Shown here piece by piece: positions 7,874 through 17,162 of a DNA stretch of 64,000 nucleotides (the first letter of the stretch is position 1; each line of letters starts with the position of its first letter). The stretch comes from Haladaptatus sp. DYF46 (GTDB lineage Archaea; Halobacteriota; Halobacteria; Halobacteriales; Haladaptataceae). Under the pieces are notes generated by a model. It ran no database searches and was not told the origin of the DNA. It saw only the letters and a program-made list of their open reading frames with translations. A program made the position numbers and the translations under genes. The stretch is taken from assembly GCF_021083305.1 (NCBI RefSeq), contig NZ_JAJFAY010000002.1, positions 620,001 through 684,000 on the forward strand, read 5' to 3'.

Positions 7874-9697
7874 CTATTCCGTGTCCCACACGTCCGCCAT
7901 CGGACTCTTCTTTCGGGAGCGACGCGAGCGGGAGTTTTGACGCGAGTTCGATCCGGAATCGGAGTCGCCGGATTCGTTTTCATCGGATGAATCGTCGTGT
8001 CCATCGTCGCCGCCGCTACCGAACTGCCGGGCGCTACCGTGGCCGATGCTCCCGCCGGATCCGCCCGCCGAGCGCGGGTCGAACTCGGGTAACTCGGGAG
8101 ACGCCGTGCGGTCCACCTGTTCTTCGAACCAGTCTGGCATGTCGGTTCGAGCGCGGTCGAACAGTTGAAGGAGGCTCGAATCGGCGAGGTACGTCGCGCC
8201 GTAATCGTCCGGCGCACGAATCACCCGTCCGCACGCTTGAATGACGGTTCGGAGCGCGGCGCGGTAGTACCACGCCCACTGCCCGTGTTCGAGTCGGTGG
8301 GCGACCCGCGAGTCGCTCGTGTTCAGGAAGGGCGCTTTGCAGAGCACCTGCCAGCGGGCGAGGTCGCCCTTCAAGTCCAGCGCCTCCTCCATCTTCACCG
8401 AGAGGAACACGTCCGGGTCATCGGTGGCCTTCCAAGAATCGAGGTCGGCGTCGCGGGAGTCCCGACCGTGGGCGCGCACTCGCCCGCCGACGCCGAACGC
8501 CTCCAGTTGTTCCGCGAGTTTTTTCTGGATGTGATAGGAGTGAGCGTGAACGATTCCCTTCTCGTCGGGGTGTTCCTGCATGATTCTGACGACCGTTCGC
8601 GCGATTTTGGGAATCGTTTCCTCGCGGTGTTCGTAGGTCATCTTCCCCTGCGTCACGTCGTACAGCGGTCGGTTTTCGACCGGGAAGGTGTGTCCCACGT
8701 CCACGAGGGCGACGCGTTCCGGGTCGAGGCCGACCTGCCGACAGAACGCCCCCTTGTTCAGAATCGTCGCCGAGAGGAGCGCGAACGCGTTACCCCGCTC
8801 CCAGACGGTGTGGGCGAGGTAACGTTCGGGGTTCATCGGCTTGATGGTCATCGGCCCGCCCGCGCCGTCGGGTTGGTCCACCACCCACTCCGTCGCGCTG
8901 TCCGGGTCGCGGTAGTCCTCCACGAACCAGTCCAACTCGGAAACGAGTTCCTGAAACCGGTCCCGTCGTGCCACCTCGCCGGGGGTGAGTTCCGGTTGCG
9001 CGACGAGGTCGTCCTTCCGTCGTTTGCAGGTACCGGCGAGTCGCTCGGCGTACTCCACCGCCCTGTCGAGGCCGGTGATTTCGGGCACCTTCAGGTCGTC
9101 CCAGATGGGCACCGTCCGGGGATTCAGGTCGATGGCCGCGTACATCTCCGCCCACTCGGCGAGTCCGTGCGCCTCGTCGATGACCACCACGTCCCGCTTG
9201 CGGAACACCTCCGACCCAGCGGTCCGCATGAAGTACGCCAGCGTCATCGCCGCGATTTCCCGGTTGCTGGCGATGGCGCGGTCGGAGAAGTACGGACAGC
9301 GATGTTTCACCGAACAGTCGTAGCCTTTCTCCCGAGCGCAGGGCGCTCGGTTGACCGGCGTGTCGTGTTCGCCGGGCAGGATACAGGAGTAGTTTCGCTT
9401 CCCGCGGATGATTTTGAGGTCGTCGAGCAGGGGTTCCTCGGCCACGTCGTCCAACTGCGACACCTGCGGCGTCGTGTAGTACGCGCCAGTCGAATCGCTC
9501 GGGTCCGCCTCGTCCACGCGCCGAGCGCATCCCGCGATCGCCCGAGCGAGCAGGGACTTGCCGCTCCCCGTCGGTGCCCGCACCAACACCACGTCGTTGT
9601 CCCCCTCGAACGCCGACCGAACGTCGGCGAGCGCCTCCCGTTGGTTGCCACGGAAGGAGGGCGCGGGGAACTCGTCAAAAATCCGCTCGGGGTTCAC
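7874..9697 (-). CDS. XPD/Rad3-type Fe-S DNA helicase (DEAD_2)
   Basis: The 607-aa superfamily 2 helicase starts at GTG9697 (VNPERIFDEF); the frame is open further upstream but there it lies under the next gene. Walker A APTGSGKS (41-48), four cysteines 105, 120, 128 and 134 in the XPD Fe-S position, DEAH box 174-177, and C-terminal helicase motifs (SATIL; TVIQACGRVIR). The last ~75 residues are a Gly/Ser/Asp/Asn/Arg low-complexity tail. The family unwinds DNA 5'-3' in repair. A second, longer Fe-S helicase lies at 55130. Confidence 0.88.
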   Translation of the reverse strand: MNPERIFDEFPAPSFRGNQREALADVRSAFEGDNDVVLVRAPTGSGKSLLARAIAGCARRVDEADPSDSTGAYYTTPQVSQLDDVAEEPLLDDLKIIRGKRNYSCILPGEHDTPVNRAPCAREKGYDCSVKHRCPYFSDRAIASNREIAAMTLAYFMRTAGSEVFRKRDVVVIDEAHGLAEWAEMYAAIDLNPRTVPIWDDLKVPEITGLDRAVEYAERLAGTCKRRKDDLVAQPELTPGEVARRDRFQELVSELDWFVEDYRDPDSATEWVVDQPDGAGGPMTIKPMNPERYLAHTVWERGNAFALLSATILNKGAFCRQVGLDPERVALVDVGHTFPVENRPLYDVTQGKMTYEHREETIPKIARTVVRIMQEHPDEKGIVHAHSYHIQKKLAEQLEAFGVGGRVRAHGRDSRDADLDSWKATDDPDVFLSVKMEEALDLKGDLARWQVLCKAPFLNTSDSRVAHRLEHGQWAWYYRAALRTVIQACGRVIRAPDDYGATYLADSSLLQLFDRARTDMPDWFEEQVDRTASPELPEFDPRSAGGSGGSIGHGSARQFGSGGDDGHDDSSDENESGDSDSGSNSRQNSRSRRSRKKSPMADVWDTE

Positions 9698-9777
9698 TGT
9701 TGGTAGAACGGGAAGGAGGGTCGTAAAACCCGCCGGTCTGGCGGGGCAAAGAACGGAGGCGGTCGGAGAAAAGGGAC

Positions 9778-10938
9778 CTACGGGAGCCTTCGTAGATGGA
9801 CGCCCGCTATCTGCTGGCGAACGCCGAGCATGTGGAGGAACTCCGACGCCGTCAGCACGCCGATATCGTCCGAATACGAGACGAGGACGTACTTCGTCCC
9901 CTCCCGGAACAGCAGGTACGCCGTGAGAGCGGTTTCGTCTTCGGGAATCGAGGCGACGTCTTCGGAAACGAGTTTTCCGACGTTCGTCGTCGCCGAGACA
10001 CCCGTTCGGTCCGTCCACGATCGCAACGCGTCGGTCGTGAGGACGCCGACCGGCGCGCCGTCCCCGTCGCAGACCGGAAACGCCCGTTCGTCGCTCAGGT
10101 CGAGTCGTTCCTCGGCGAGGAAGTCGTCCACCAACGTCTTCGACGGGACGCACGGTTCCCGCCGTCGGACGAACTCCGAGACGGACGTGTCGGCGAGAAA
10201 CAGCCGGTTTCTCACGAACTGCCGTTCGTCCATCGCCGAGAAGAAGAAGAACACCGCGACGAGGCCGAAGAGCAGGTGGTCGAGAACGAACGCGGCGTAG
10301 AAGATTATCACCACCGCCAGGACCTGCCCGAGGACGCTGACGATTCGCGTCGCCTGCATGGTCGAAGTGACCCGGCGGAGGAGGGACCGAAGCAGGAGCG
10401 CGCCGTCGAAGGGGAAGATGGGCAACAGGTTGGCGAGCCAAACGACGCCGTTGAACATGGCCAACAGACCCACCGACACCACCACGACCTGCGGGTCGCC
10501 CGGAATCGCCCACAGGACCGCCGTGAAGAGACCGGTGAGAAGCGCGCTGGTCAGCAATCCGGCGAGCGCGATGGGAGTTTCCCGCTCGAAGTACCGCGTG
10601 CTGTAATCGAACTGCGAGAGGCTGCCGAACACCCAGAGCATGATGTATCGCGTCTCGACCCCGTATCGGCGGGCCAACCACGTCTGCACCAAGTCGTGAA
10701 CGAGGAGACTCGCAAGGAAGCCGAAGAACACCACCGCGCCGACCAACCACGGGGTCAGTCCGACGTCGATGGCCGAATAGCGGACCGTGTGCGGCGAAAT
10801 TTCCGTGAGGACGTCTATCCACACGCGGACCGAGACGCCGCGCTGAATCCACCACCCGACGACGGGAAGTGCCAACAGGAGGCTGATATCGACGAGGACC
10901 GGAATCCCCCAAATCGAACCGATTCGACTACCCCGCAT
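9778..10938 (-). CDS. Site-2-protease-like membrane protein with CBS domains, active site lost
   Basis: The 386-aa protein has the layout of M50 proteases with C-terminal CBS pair: starts SIWGIPVLVDISLLL, about six membrane segments to residue 240, then CBS repeats (about 245-300 and 310-370). The HExxH zinc motif is replaced by HDLVQ (residues 81-85), so catalytic Glu and the second His are missing. The NxxPxxPxDG motif survives as NLLPIFPFDGA. It is probably not a protease and may act as a nucleotide-sensing or scaffold membrane protein. A TATA-like CAATATTG lies about 30 nt upstream of the ATG. Confidence 0.85.
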   Translation of the reverse strand: MRGSRIGSIWGIPVLVDISLLLALPVVGWWIQRGVSVRVWIDVLTEISPHTVRYSAIDVGLTPWLVGAVVFFGFLASLLVHDLVQTWLARRYGVETRYIMLWVFGSLSQFDYSTRYFERETPIALAGLLTSALLTGLFTAVLWAIPGDPQVVVVSVGLLAMFNGVVWLANLLPIFPFDGALLLRSLLRRVTSTMQATRIVSVLGQVLAVVIIFYAAFVLDHLLFGLVAVFFFFSAMDERQFVRNRLFLADTSVSEFVRRREPCVPSKTLVDDFLAEERLDLSDERAFPVCDGDGAPVGVLTTDALRSWTDRTGVSATTNVGKLVSEDVASIPEDETALTAYLLFREGTKYVLVSYSDDIGVLTASEFLHMLGVRQQIAGVHLRRLP

Positions 10939-11005
10939 CCTACCCTAGCCAAGGTCCGAACAATCGTCAATATTGTGTCCAGTTTCCGCTCGATCCGCAC
11001 GCGGT

Positions 11006-11215
11006 TCACTCGCCGGCCCTGAGCGCCGCCACGTCCGCCGCCGAGGGGTAGTCCGGCAACTCCTCGATACAGGCGTAGCAGAGGAAGTGTTCGCTCCCGT
11101 CCTCGAACTCCAACGTCATCCCGCCCGTCGTCTGCGGGTTCGAACTCCAGAGGTTGGCGATACCGCCCGCAATCGGCACGTCCGCCCCACACCCGTCGCA
11201 CTTGTCGGTCGTCAT
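11006..11215 (-). CDS. Small zinc-finger protein (69 aa)
   Basis: The start is taken at ATG11215 (MTTDKCDGCGADVPIAGG), because the upstream extension has no family-like sequence. CDGCG near the N-terminus and CYACIEELPDYPS near the middle give a CxxC...CxxC treble or ribbon. This resembles conserved small haloarchaeal zinc-finger proteins of unknown function. It is the first gene upstream of the pseudo-protease on the same strand, 67 bp away. Confidence 0.7.
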   Translation of the reverse strand: MTTDKCDGCGADVPIAGGIANLWSSNPQTTGGMTLEFEDGSEHFLCYACIEELPDYPSAADVAALRAGE

Positions 11216-11640
11216 TGGTATCGGTTGGTCGTTCACGGGGAAAGAACGTTCGGGGAGTTCGACGAGAAAAACCGTCGAGTGGGCGAGTGGCGGTTCGTGA
11301 CGGGATGTCACACCGCCGTCAGAGCTAAATACACTACGGCGTACAGTTCGGAACGAACCGTTCTATGATGTTCCGGCTTGCGTATCGTCCGGTGTTCGAA
11401 CCGCTCGCGCTCACGCCGAGGAGCGAGGCCCGATAGCCGCAGCACTCGGGTTTCGTTCCGCTACATCCCGTAGCCGCAGTTTCTCGACCGAACACGCACG
11501 CATATGCCGACATCCACGGAGTCGCAGGCACGCGGCCGCGACTCGCCGATCCACGCATCGCCTTTCGAACGACAGACGCATCGCTCGCGGTCCCACGGAC
11601 CGCTCGAACGACGACTGACGACCACCGGAGGTGGTCGGAA
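11216..11640. other. Gene-free 425-bp region before the MFS gene
   Basis: I see no convincing coding sequence here. An AGCTAAATAC TATA-like box near 11321-11331 could start a long-leader transcript for the MFS gene. A Shine-Dalgarno GGAGGTG at 11626-11632 lies 8 nt before ATG11641. Confidence 0.4.
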
Positions 11641-12936
11641 ATGACCACGGCCGGCGCGGACGGGAGCGCGCCGTCGCTGTGGCGGAACCGCGATTTCCGG
11701 CGGTTCTTCGCCGGGGAGTTCGTGACGAACGCCGGGGACAGCCTCTACACCGTCGCCGTCCTGTGGCTCGTCTTCGAACTCAGCGGCTCGACGGTTCTCA
11801 CGGGTATCGCGAACTCGCTGTTGTTGCTCCCGTGGCTCCTGCAGATACTCGCCGGACCGATAGTCGACCGATTCCCGCTCAAACCCGTGCTCGTGGGGGC
11901 ACAGGTTCTGCAGGGCGTCGTCGTTCTCGTCCTCCCGCTCGCCGCGTCGATGGGGTGGATGAGCGTCGACGTTCTGCTCGCCGTGGTTCCGATACTGACG
12001 CTGGCGACGCTGCTGACGTCGCCGATGCAGACGACGCTCGTCCCCCGAATCGTGGCCGATTCGCGGCTATCGAGGGCGAACTCCGCGCTCGCAACCGTCA
12101 CGCTCGGTCTCGACATGGTGTTCGACGCGCTCGGCGGCGCGTTCATCGCCGTCTTCGGCGCGACGACGCTGTTCCTGTTCGACTCGGCCACGTTCGCCGT
12201 CGCGGGACTGTTGTTCGCCGGTATCGCGGTCCCGAAGGACACGGCGAAGAACGAACCGGAGCGAACCGACGGGTCGATACTCGGGTCGTACATCGATGAC
12301 CTGCGAGCGGGGAGCGACGTCCTCCGTGGAACCGTCTTCGTCGAACTGATACTCACGACGGCGGTAGCAAACTTGGCGACCGGCGTGACGCTCGCGATCC
12401 TCCCGGCGTTCGGCGATGCGCTGGGTGGCCCTGCCGTCTACGGTTTGCTGCTCGGTGCGCTCGGCATCGGGCGGCTCGTCGGGTCGCTCGTCGCGCCCTA
12501 TTTCGAAGGCATCGCGTACGGCCGGTTGTTGCTCGTCGGGAATTCGGTGGCCGCGTGCTGCTGGTTCGCCGCGGTGTACGTGCAGTCGCCCGTGCTCACC
12601 GTCGTCCTCTTCGGGCTCGCATGGGTGCCAGCGGGCACCAACGGCGTACTCATGGCGACGCTGAACCAGACCATGTTTCCGTCCGACCTCCTCGGTCGCG
12701 TGTCCTCCATCAAGGGGACGGCTTCCGGGGCCACGCTGCCGCTCGGGTCGCTCATCGGCGGCGTGGTCGCCGCGGTGATAGGAACGACGACGACGATGGG
12801 AATAGCCGCGTTTGGCTTCGGGTTCACGGGACTGTACGTCCTCGTGCGACCGCGACTCCGGCGACTCCCCGCCGTCGCGGACGCCGACCCGGCGACGTTC
12901 GACGTGACGGCCCCGTCGGACCACAGCGAGGAGTAA
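11641..12936 (+). CDS. MFS efflux transporter (MFS_3 / EntS-like)
   Basis: The 431-aa protein has about 12 hydrophobic segments and begins PSLWRNRDFRRFFAGEFVT, the hallmark start of the enterobactin-exporter-like MFS_3 group. Motif-A-like loop IVDRFPLKPVL and a C-terminal charged tail are present. A GGAGGTG ribosome binding site decides the start. It is convergent with a siderophore-type binding protein, so siderophore or drug efflux is plausible, but the substrate is inference. No biosynthetic siderophore genes are visible. Confidence 0.85.
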   Translation: MTTAGADGSAPSLWRNRDFRRFFAGEFVTNAGDSLYTVAVLWLVFELSGSTVLTGIANSLLLLPWLLQILAGPIVDRFPLKPVLVGAQVLQGVVVLVLPLAASMGWMSVDVLLAVVPILTLATLLTSPMQTTLVPRIVADSRLSRANSALATVTLGLDMVFDALGGAFIAVFGATTLFLFDSATFAVAGLLFAGIAVPKDTAKNEPERTDGSILGSYIDDLRAGSDVLRGTVFVELILTTAVANLATGVTLAILPAFGDALGGPAVYGLLLGALGIGRLVGSLVAPYFEGIAYGRLLLVGNSVAACCWFAAVYVQSPVLTVVLFGLAWVPAGTNGVLMATLNQTMFPSDLLGRVSSIKGTASGATLPLGSLIGGVVAAVIGTTTTMGIAAFGFGFTGLYVLVRPRLRRLPAVADADPATFDVTAPSDHSEE

Positions 12937-13009
12937 CGAGCCACGCGCTCGTACGCGGTTCAACGCGGCCCGGGTGTGAAAACGGTCGAGCGGCGATCGA
13001 GCGCTTCGG

Positions 13010-14335
13010 TCAGAAGTCGCCGTCGACGACGTTCACGACGCGCTGGCGGTCGAACAGCCGTTCCGCTTCGGGAATCTCCGGGTACGGTTCGCCGTCGGCG
13101 TAGCCCGGCCATTCGCCGAACTGCTCCGGGTAGAATTGCTTTGCGGTCATCTCCAACTGGAAGAGGTTCATGACGGGACCCTGACGCGGGTTGCCGGACG
13201 CGTAGAGGCGGTCGTTCTTCACGGCGGTCAGTTCCGAACCCACGCTGTGATTCCGGATGGACTCCTTGGTGTCAGCGACGTCGTAGTACGCCGAGATACC
13301 GTGGTTCATGATGATGACGTCCGGGTCGGCTTCGAGCATCGCCTCGTAATCGACGAGTTTGCCGCCGTACTCGTCCGTCGCGATGTCCGCGAAGACGTCG
13401 GGAGCCTCCAACGGACGAGTGTGGGAGAAGAAGTACCCGGGTTGGTTGAGTTTGTGGACGTAAAACGCGTTCTCCGAAATCCGGGGGTACACCATTCCGA
13501 CCGTGGGTCGGTCGTTCCGCGACGGAAGCTTCGACTGAATGTCCGACAGGAGGGCCTTCCTGATCGAATTCAGTTCCTCGAATCGGTCCCGCTCCCGGAA
13601 CACCGCCGCGAACTTCTCGGTGAGTTCCCACAGGGTGTAATACCGGTAGGAGTCGCGGTAGGCTTCGGGCGGTTGCCGGTGTTTTCGACTGTACATGTTG
13701 CCGAAAACCGGCCCGATGTTCTTCTCGACCTCCTGGACGTCCGATGTACTCCAGCCGTCGAGCGTGCCGAGATACACCGGGTCGATGAAGTGAACGTCGC
13801 TGTCCAGTTCGTACAGCGTTTCCTTGTTGTACCCGCCCGTCTCCGTGAAATCGAGCCACTCGTCCGAGATTCCGAGCCGAGAGTAGAAGAACGTCAGCGA
13901 CGGAACGGTGTACGACGGATACGCCGTCGATTTCACCGCGGTGCGGTGGCCGAGAGCCGCCGCGATGTCGATGTAGTTCGTCGAACTCCCCAACACGTTC
14001 TTCGGGACGGTCTCGAACTCAACCGCACCCATCGGCGACATCGTCACCGAGTAGGGCCCGTCTTCGGACGTGGTCGTCTCGGCTGTCGTCTCCGTTCCCG
14101 AATCCGTCTCCGTGTCGGTCTCGGTCCCCGCTTCGGTCGTGGTCGAGGTCGAACCGCTCGTGTCGCTCGAACAGCCTGCAAGTAGCCCGCCACCGACCAC
14201 CGCAGCGCCGTACTTCACGTACTCCCGTCGGGTCCGTTCGACCGTCGACCTCTCTTTCCCGACGGTTTCCCCCTCGATTCGCTCGCGAGAATCCCGCCGC
14301 GTCGGACCGTCACGTTCCGTTTCGTCGTTTGCCAT
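13010..14335 (-). CDS. Iron-siderophore ABC transporter substrate-binding lipoprotein
   Basis: The 441-aa FepB/TroA-type binding protein has an unusually long 35-residue charged n-region, the Tat motif TRREYVKYG, a lipobox ending LLAGC at about residue 55, and a Thr/Glu linker. The binding domain contains the typical start (KNVLGSSTNYIDIAAALG) and late LVDYEAMLEADPDVIIMNH, where the two lobes meet. Permease and ATPase partners are not in the window. Expression should be iron-repressed: two DtxR-type sites flank the TATA box, and that leaderless promoter supports ATG14335. Confidence 0.88.
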   Translation of the reverse strand: MANDETERDGPTRRDSRERIEGETVGKERSTVERTRREYVKYGAAVVGGGLLAGCSSDTSGSTSTTTEAGTETDTETDSGTETTAETTTSEDGPYSVTMSPMGAVEFETVPKNVLGSSTNYIDIAAALGHRTAVKSTAYPSYTVPSLTFFYSRLGISDEWLDFTETGGYNKETLYELDSDVHFIDPVYLGTLDGWSTSDVQEVEKNIGPVFGNMYSRKHRQPPEAYRDSYRYYTLWELTEKFAAVFRERDRFEELNSIRKALLSDIQSKLPSRNDRPTVGMVYPRISENAFYVHKLNQPGYFFSHTRPLEAPDVFADIATDEYGGKLVDYEAMLEADPDVIIMNHGISAYYDVADTKESIRNHSVGSELTAVKNDRLYASGNPRQGPVMNLFQLEMTAKQFYPEQFGEWPGYADGEPYPEIPEAERLFDRQRVVNVVDGDF

Positions 14336-14339
14336 GGAT

Positions 14340-14355
14340 TTTAGGCTCGCCTAAA
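14340..14355 (-). promoter_or_regulatory. DtxR/Idr-type iron operator, site 1
   Basis: A perfect inverted repeat TTTAGGC-2 nt-GCCTAAA contains the DtxR core TTAGG-N4-CCTAA. It lies at the predicted transcription start, between TATA and ATG of the siderophore-binding gene. Confidence 0.75.
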
Positions 14356-14357
14356 CA

Positions 14358-14366
14358 ATAATAGAG
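14358..14366 (-). promoter_or_regulatory. TATA box of the siderophore-binding gene
   Basis: The minus strand reads CTCTATTAT, about 27 nt upstream of ATG14335 and between the two iron operators. Confidence 0.5.
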
Positions 14367-14373
14367 TTTCCGA

Positions 14374-14392
14374 TTTTTAGGCCTGCCAAAAA
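14374..14392 (-). promoter_or_regulatory. DtxR/Idr-type iron operator, site 2
   Basis: TTAGG-CCTG-CCAAA inside T5/A5 flanks matches the DtxR core with one mismatch. It sits just upstream of the TATA box, so the two sites bracket the promoter. Confidence 0.6.
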
Positions 14393-14625
14393 GTCGGGAG
14401 AAGTTCGAAAGTCGAACCCGGGAGGAATACAAAACCGGAATCGCAGGAACCGTCCGGTCGCAAGCAGTGGTGGCGAAATATCCTCATTCGATATAGCGCT
14501 ATTCGATACATATCAGAGTCCGCTAGACACATCGATTTCCATCCAACAGCGGCCGTTCCCTTCGAAAGCAGGCGATCACTCCTCGAAACGTCTCAAAAAT
14601 AAAACATCGAAACGAAGCGTCCCTT

Positions 14626-17046
14626 TCAGTACGACTCGCTCGTGTACAGCACGCCGCTGTCGTCGTAGACGGACACCGTGTCGCCGCCGTTGTTCCACAC
14701 CGCGGAACCGGTGTTGCCCCAGTAGAGGTCGGAACTCGTGTCCGAACCGGTTCCGGTGTGGAGCGTCACCTGCGCGCCGGCGTCCAGCGTGAAGCCGCTC
14801 GGGAAGGCGTAGGTGTGGGAGGCCTCGTCCTCAACGGTAAACCCGGTGAGGTCGATGGAACCCGTTCCGGAGTTCTCGAAGACGACGTACTCGTCGTTGA
14901 GGTTGTCGTTGTCGTTGCCCGACGCGTCCGCGTGGATTTGGACGATGGAAATGTCGCCGCTGCCACTGCCGCCGTCGCCGTCGCCGGTCGAACCGTCGTA
15001 GGCGTCGAACAGCGGGAAGGACGTGTCGAAGACGGTCGTCGTCGGGATTCCGGCGTCATCGTTGACGTTGTTCGTGCCGTCGGTGACGTGGTCGCCGTTG
15101 ATTCGCAGGTCGGTGCCCAGCGAGGAGGCGAGGTCGTTCAGGTTGGTGCGAGCGCTCGACGGTGCCGTACCAGCACCGACGAGGACCACCGCGCCGTCGT
15201 CCGCGACGAACGAGGTGAGCACGTCGATTTCCGCCTGCGTGAACGCGTCGGCGGGCGTGGTGACGACGATTGCCCGCCAGCGCGAGAGGTCGAACGTGTC
15301 GAGGTCGTTCGCCTGGTCGAACGAGAGGTCCACGCCTTCGAGGTAGCGCTGATAGTAGGCCGCGTCGTCGTTCGAGACGGCGTAGCTCGCGTCGAACTGG
15401 CCGTGACCCCCGTCGATGAGGATATCCCCGCTTCGGTCGCTCACGTAGTCGATGAGGTTCGTGAGGAAGGCGAAGTTCCCGTAGCCCGACGTATCGACGG
15501 CGAAGCCCTCGGAACTCTCGTAGCTCTCGTCGATGAGCGGACTCCCGACCACGGCGACGTTGGCGGACTGGTCAACCGCCGCGAGCGGGATGTCACCGCT
15601 GTAGGCGTAGCCGCCGGACTGCGTGGCGGTGCTTTCCGCGTAAATCGGAACGCGGGAATCGCTCACGCCGCCTGAGGCGGTCTTGACGCTGGCGGCTTGC
15701 GGGAGGAACAGGTCGTCCACTGCACGGTTTCGAATCTCCGAGGAAGCGTCGGGGTCACTCTGGCCCCACACGCCGGTGCCGTTCGACCGTGCGGTGTCCT
15801 CGGCACGCCAGAAGTCGTCGTGGTAGGAGGAACCGGAACCGTACACGCGGGCGTGGCCGGTTTCGACGGCGCGCAGGTTGTAGAAGTCGTCGCGGGTGTC
15901 GTCGCCCGTCGCGTCGTAGTGGAGGTAGCCGAGGACGCGGCCGTAGGTGTCCCGAAGCGGTTCGTTCGGGTCGAACGAGAGTTCGACGGTCGCACCGTTT
16001 AGCTCGTTCTTCCCGAAGTCGGTGGCGTTCGACCCCCACGTCTGGAGGTAGCTCAGCGTCTCGATTCCCTCCCACTCTTGAATCCGTTCGGCGGAACTGT
16101 TCGCCGCCTTCTCGGGCGTGTCGATGCCGAGGATTCGGATGCTCTCGGTGGACCCGTCGTCGAACTCGACCGTCGCCGTGTCGCCGTCCGCGACCTCGGT
16201 GACGTCGACGGTGTACGTCTCGCTCTTGTCCAGTCCGAGTCCCTCGCGGTCCGTAAAGTAGTCGAAGGACGTGTTGAACCGACTCGTGAGCGGTTTGTAG
16301 TCCGCGCCGCCGTTGTTCGAGGCGTCGAGCACCTCGTCGTCGTTGAACCGGAACGGGAGGCCGAGCGAACTCGCGATGTCGTTCAGGTTCGCCGTCGTGT
16401 CGTTGTCGTTGTAGTCCGATTGGTCGTGGACGAACAGCGTTCCGCCGCCGGAAACGAAGTTCCGGAGATCGGCGAGTTCCGAGGAGGAAAACGCCGTCGC
16501 GGGCGACGTGATGACCGCCGCGTCAGTGCTTCCGAGATCCGCCGAGAGGGAGGACGTCGCCGTCACCGTATAGCCGTTGTTCTCGGCGTAGCTCTCGAAC
16601 GTGGAGAAGGAAGCGAGGTCGTAGTACTGGTCGTGCCCTTCGTCGAAGAGAACGGTACCCGAACCGCCGAGTTCGGCGTCCCACACGTTGAGGACGAACT
16701 CCTCGTTACTGTTCTGCCAGTTGGTGTCGTCCTCGACGAGCATCGAACCGAACGCGACGACGTTCGAGTCGGAAACGACCAGCGGAATCGACGTTTCGCT
16801 GCCGTAAAGGGTCGCGTCGCCGTTCGAGTCGGCGTCGTGGTTCGTGGCGGTGTCTTCCGCCCACACCGCGATGACTGAACTGTCGGTCAGTTCACCGCCC
16901 GCGGCATCGAGAAAGCTCGCCGTCGAGTGACATTCGAGCGGCGAAATATCGCCCGAAGCGGCGCGTACGTCGGAGCTGAGGGTTGCGGTTATCGGTCCCG
17001 TTGCGGTCGCTGCCGCGAGCACGGACATGAACGTTCGTCTTCGCAT
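14626..17046 (-). CDS. Secreted multidomain nuclease: thermonuclease domain between two DUF4350-like domains, with lamin-tail domain
   Basis: This 806-aa Tat-exported protein (RRRTFM signal) is the longest secreted protein here. Approximate order: DUF4350-like Rossmann-type domain (130-270, with LFDEGHDQYYD and a glycine-rich GGGTLFVHDQ), staphylococcal-nuclease domain (280-430: ADGDTATVEF, ILGIDTPE, DTYGRVLGYLH, GTGVWG), second DUF4350-like domain (545-690, DGGHGQFDASY), then a C-terminal lamin-tail-like beta domain (700-806, VVFENSGTGSIDLTGF). Asp/Asn/Ser-rich linkers fit a high-salt exterior. Probable role is extracellular DNA/RNA degradation for nutrients. A TATA box at 17071-17080 supports the start. 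Confidence 0.82.
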   Translation of the reverse strand: MRRRTFMSVLAAATATGPITATLSSDVRAASGDISPLECHSTASFLDAAGGELTDSSVIAVWAEDTATNHDADSNGDATLYGSETSIPLVVSDSNVVAFGSMLVEDDTNWQNSNEEFVLNVWDAELGGSGTVLFDEGHDQYYDLASFSTFESYAENNGYTVTATSSLSADLGSTDAAVITSPATAFSSSELADLRNFVSGGGTLFVHDQSDYNDNDTTANLNDIASSLGLPFRFNDDEVLDASNNGGADYKPLTSRFNTSFDYFTDREGLGLDKSETYTVDVTEVADGDTATVEFDDGSTESIRILGIDTPEKAANSSAERIQEWEGIETLSYLQTWGSNATDFGKNELNGATVELSFDPNEPLRDTYGRVLGYLHYDATGDDTRDDFYNLRAVETGHARVYGSGSSYHDDFWRAEDTARSNGTGVWGQSDPDASSEIRNRAVDDLFLPQAASVKTASGGVSDSRVPIYAESTATQSGGYAYSGDIPLAAVDQSANVAVVGSPLIDESYESSEGFAVDTSGYGNFAFLTNLIDYVSDRSGDILIDGGHGQFDASYAVSNDDAAYYQRYLEGVDLSFDQANDLDTFDLSRWRAIVVTTPADAFTQAEIDVLTSFVADDGAVVLVGAGTAPSSARTNLNDLASSLGTDLRINGDHVTDGTNNVNDDAGIPTTTVFDTSFPLFDAYDGSTGDGDGGSGSGDISIVQIHADASGNDNDNLNDEYVVFENSGTGSIDLTGFTVEDEASHTYAFPSGFTLDAGAQVTLHTGTGSDTSSDLYWGNTGSAVWNNGGDTVSVYDDSGVLYTSESY

Positions 17047-17070
17047 CGGTTAGAACAGGCCACTGGCAGG

Positions 17071-17080
17071 ACATAAATTA
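17071..17080 (-). promoter_or_regulatory. TATA box of the secreted nuclease gene
   Basis: The minus strand reads TAATTTATGT about 30 nt upstream of ATG17046, within a generally AT-rich stretch. Confidence 0.5.
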
Positions 17081-17162
17081 TTGCATTCTTTTGTATATTT
17101 TTATTCTTTTCCAGTGCATATATTCACGTGTTTGCTCAATATACGTCTCGGTACACAGACGT

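Noticed and set aside
9694..10912. Upstream extension of the XPD-like helicase frame, making a protein of more than 1000 aa
   Set aside because: The extension lies antisense to the site-2-protease-like gene and has Arg/Pro/Gly-rich shadow composition. The GTG at 9697 fits the family start.
11334..11648. A 104-aa minus-strand frame upstream of the MFS gene
   Set aside because: Arg/Ser-rich composition, no family-like motif and no promoter. It reads as an intergenic chance frame.
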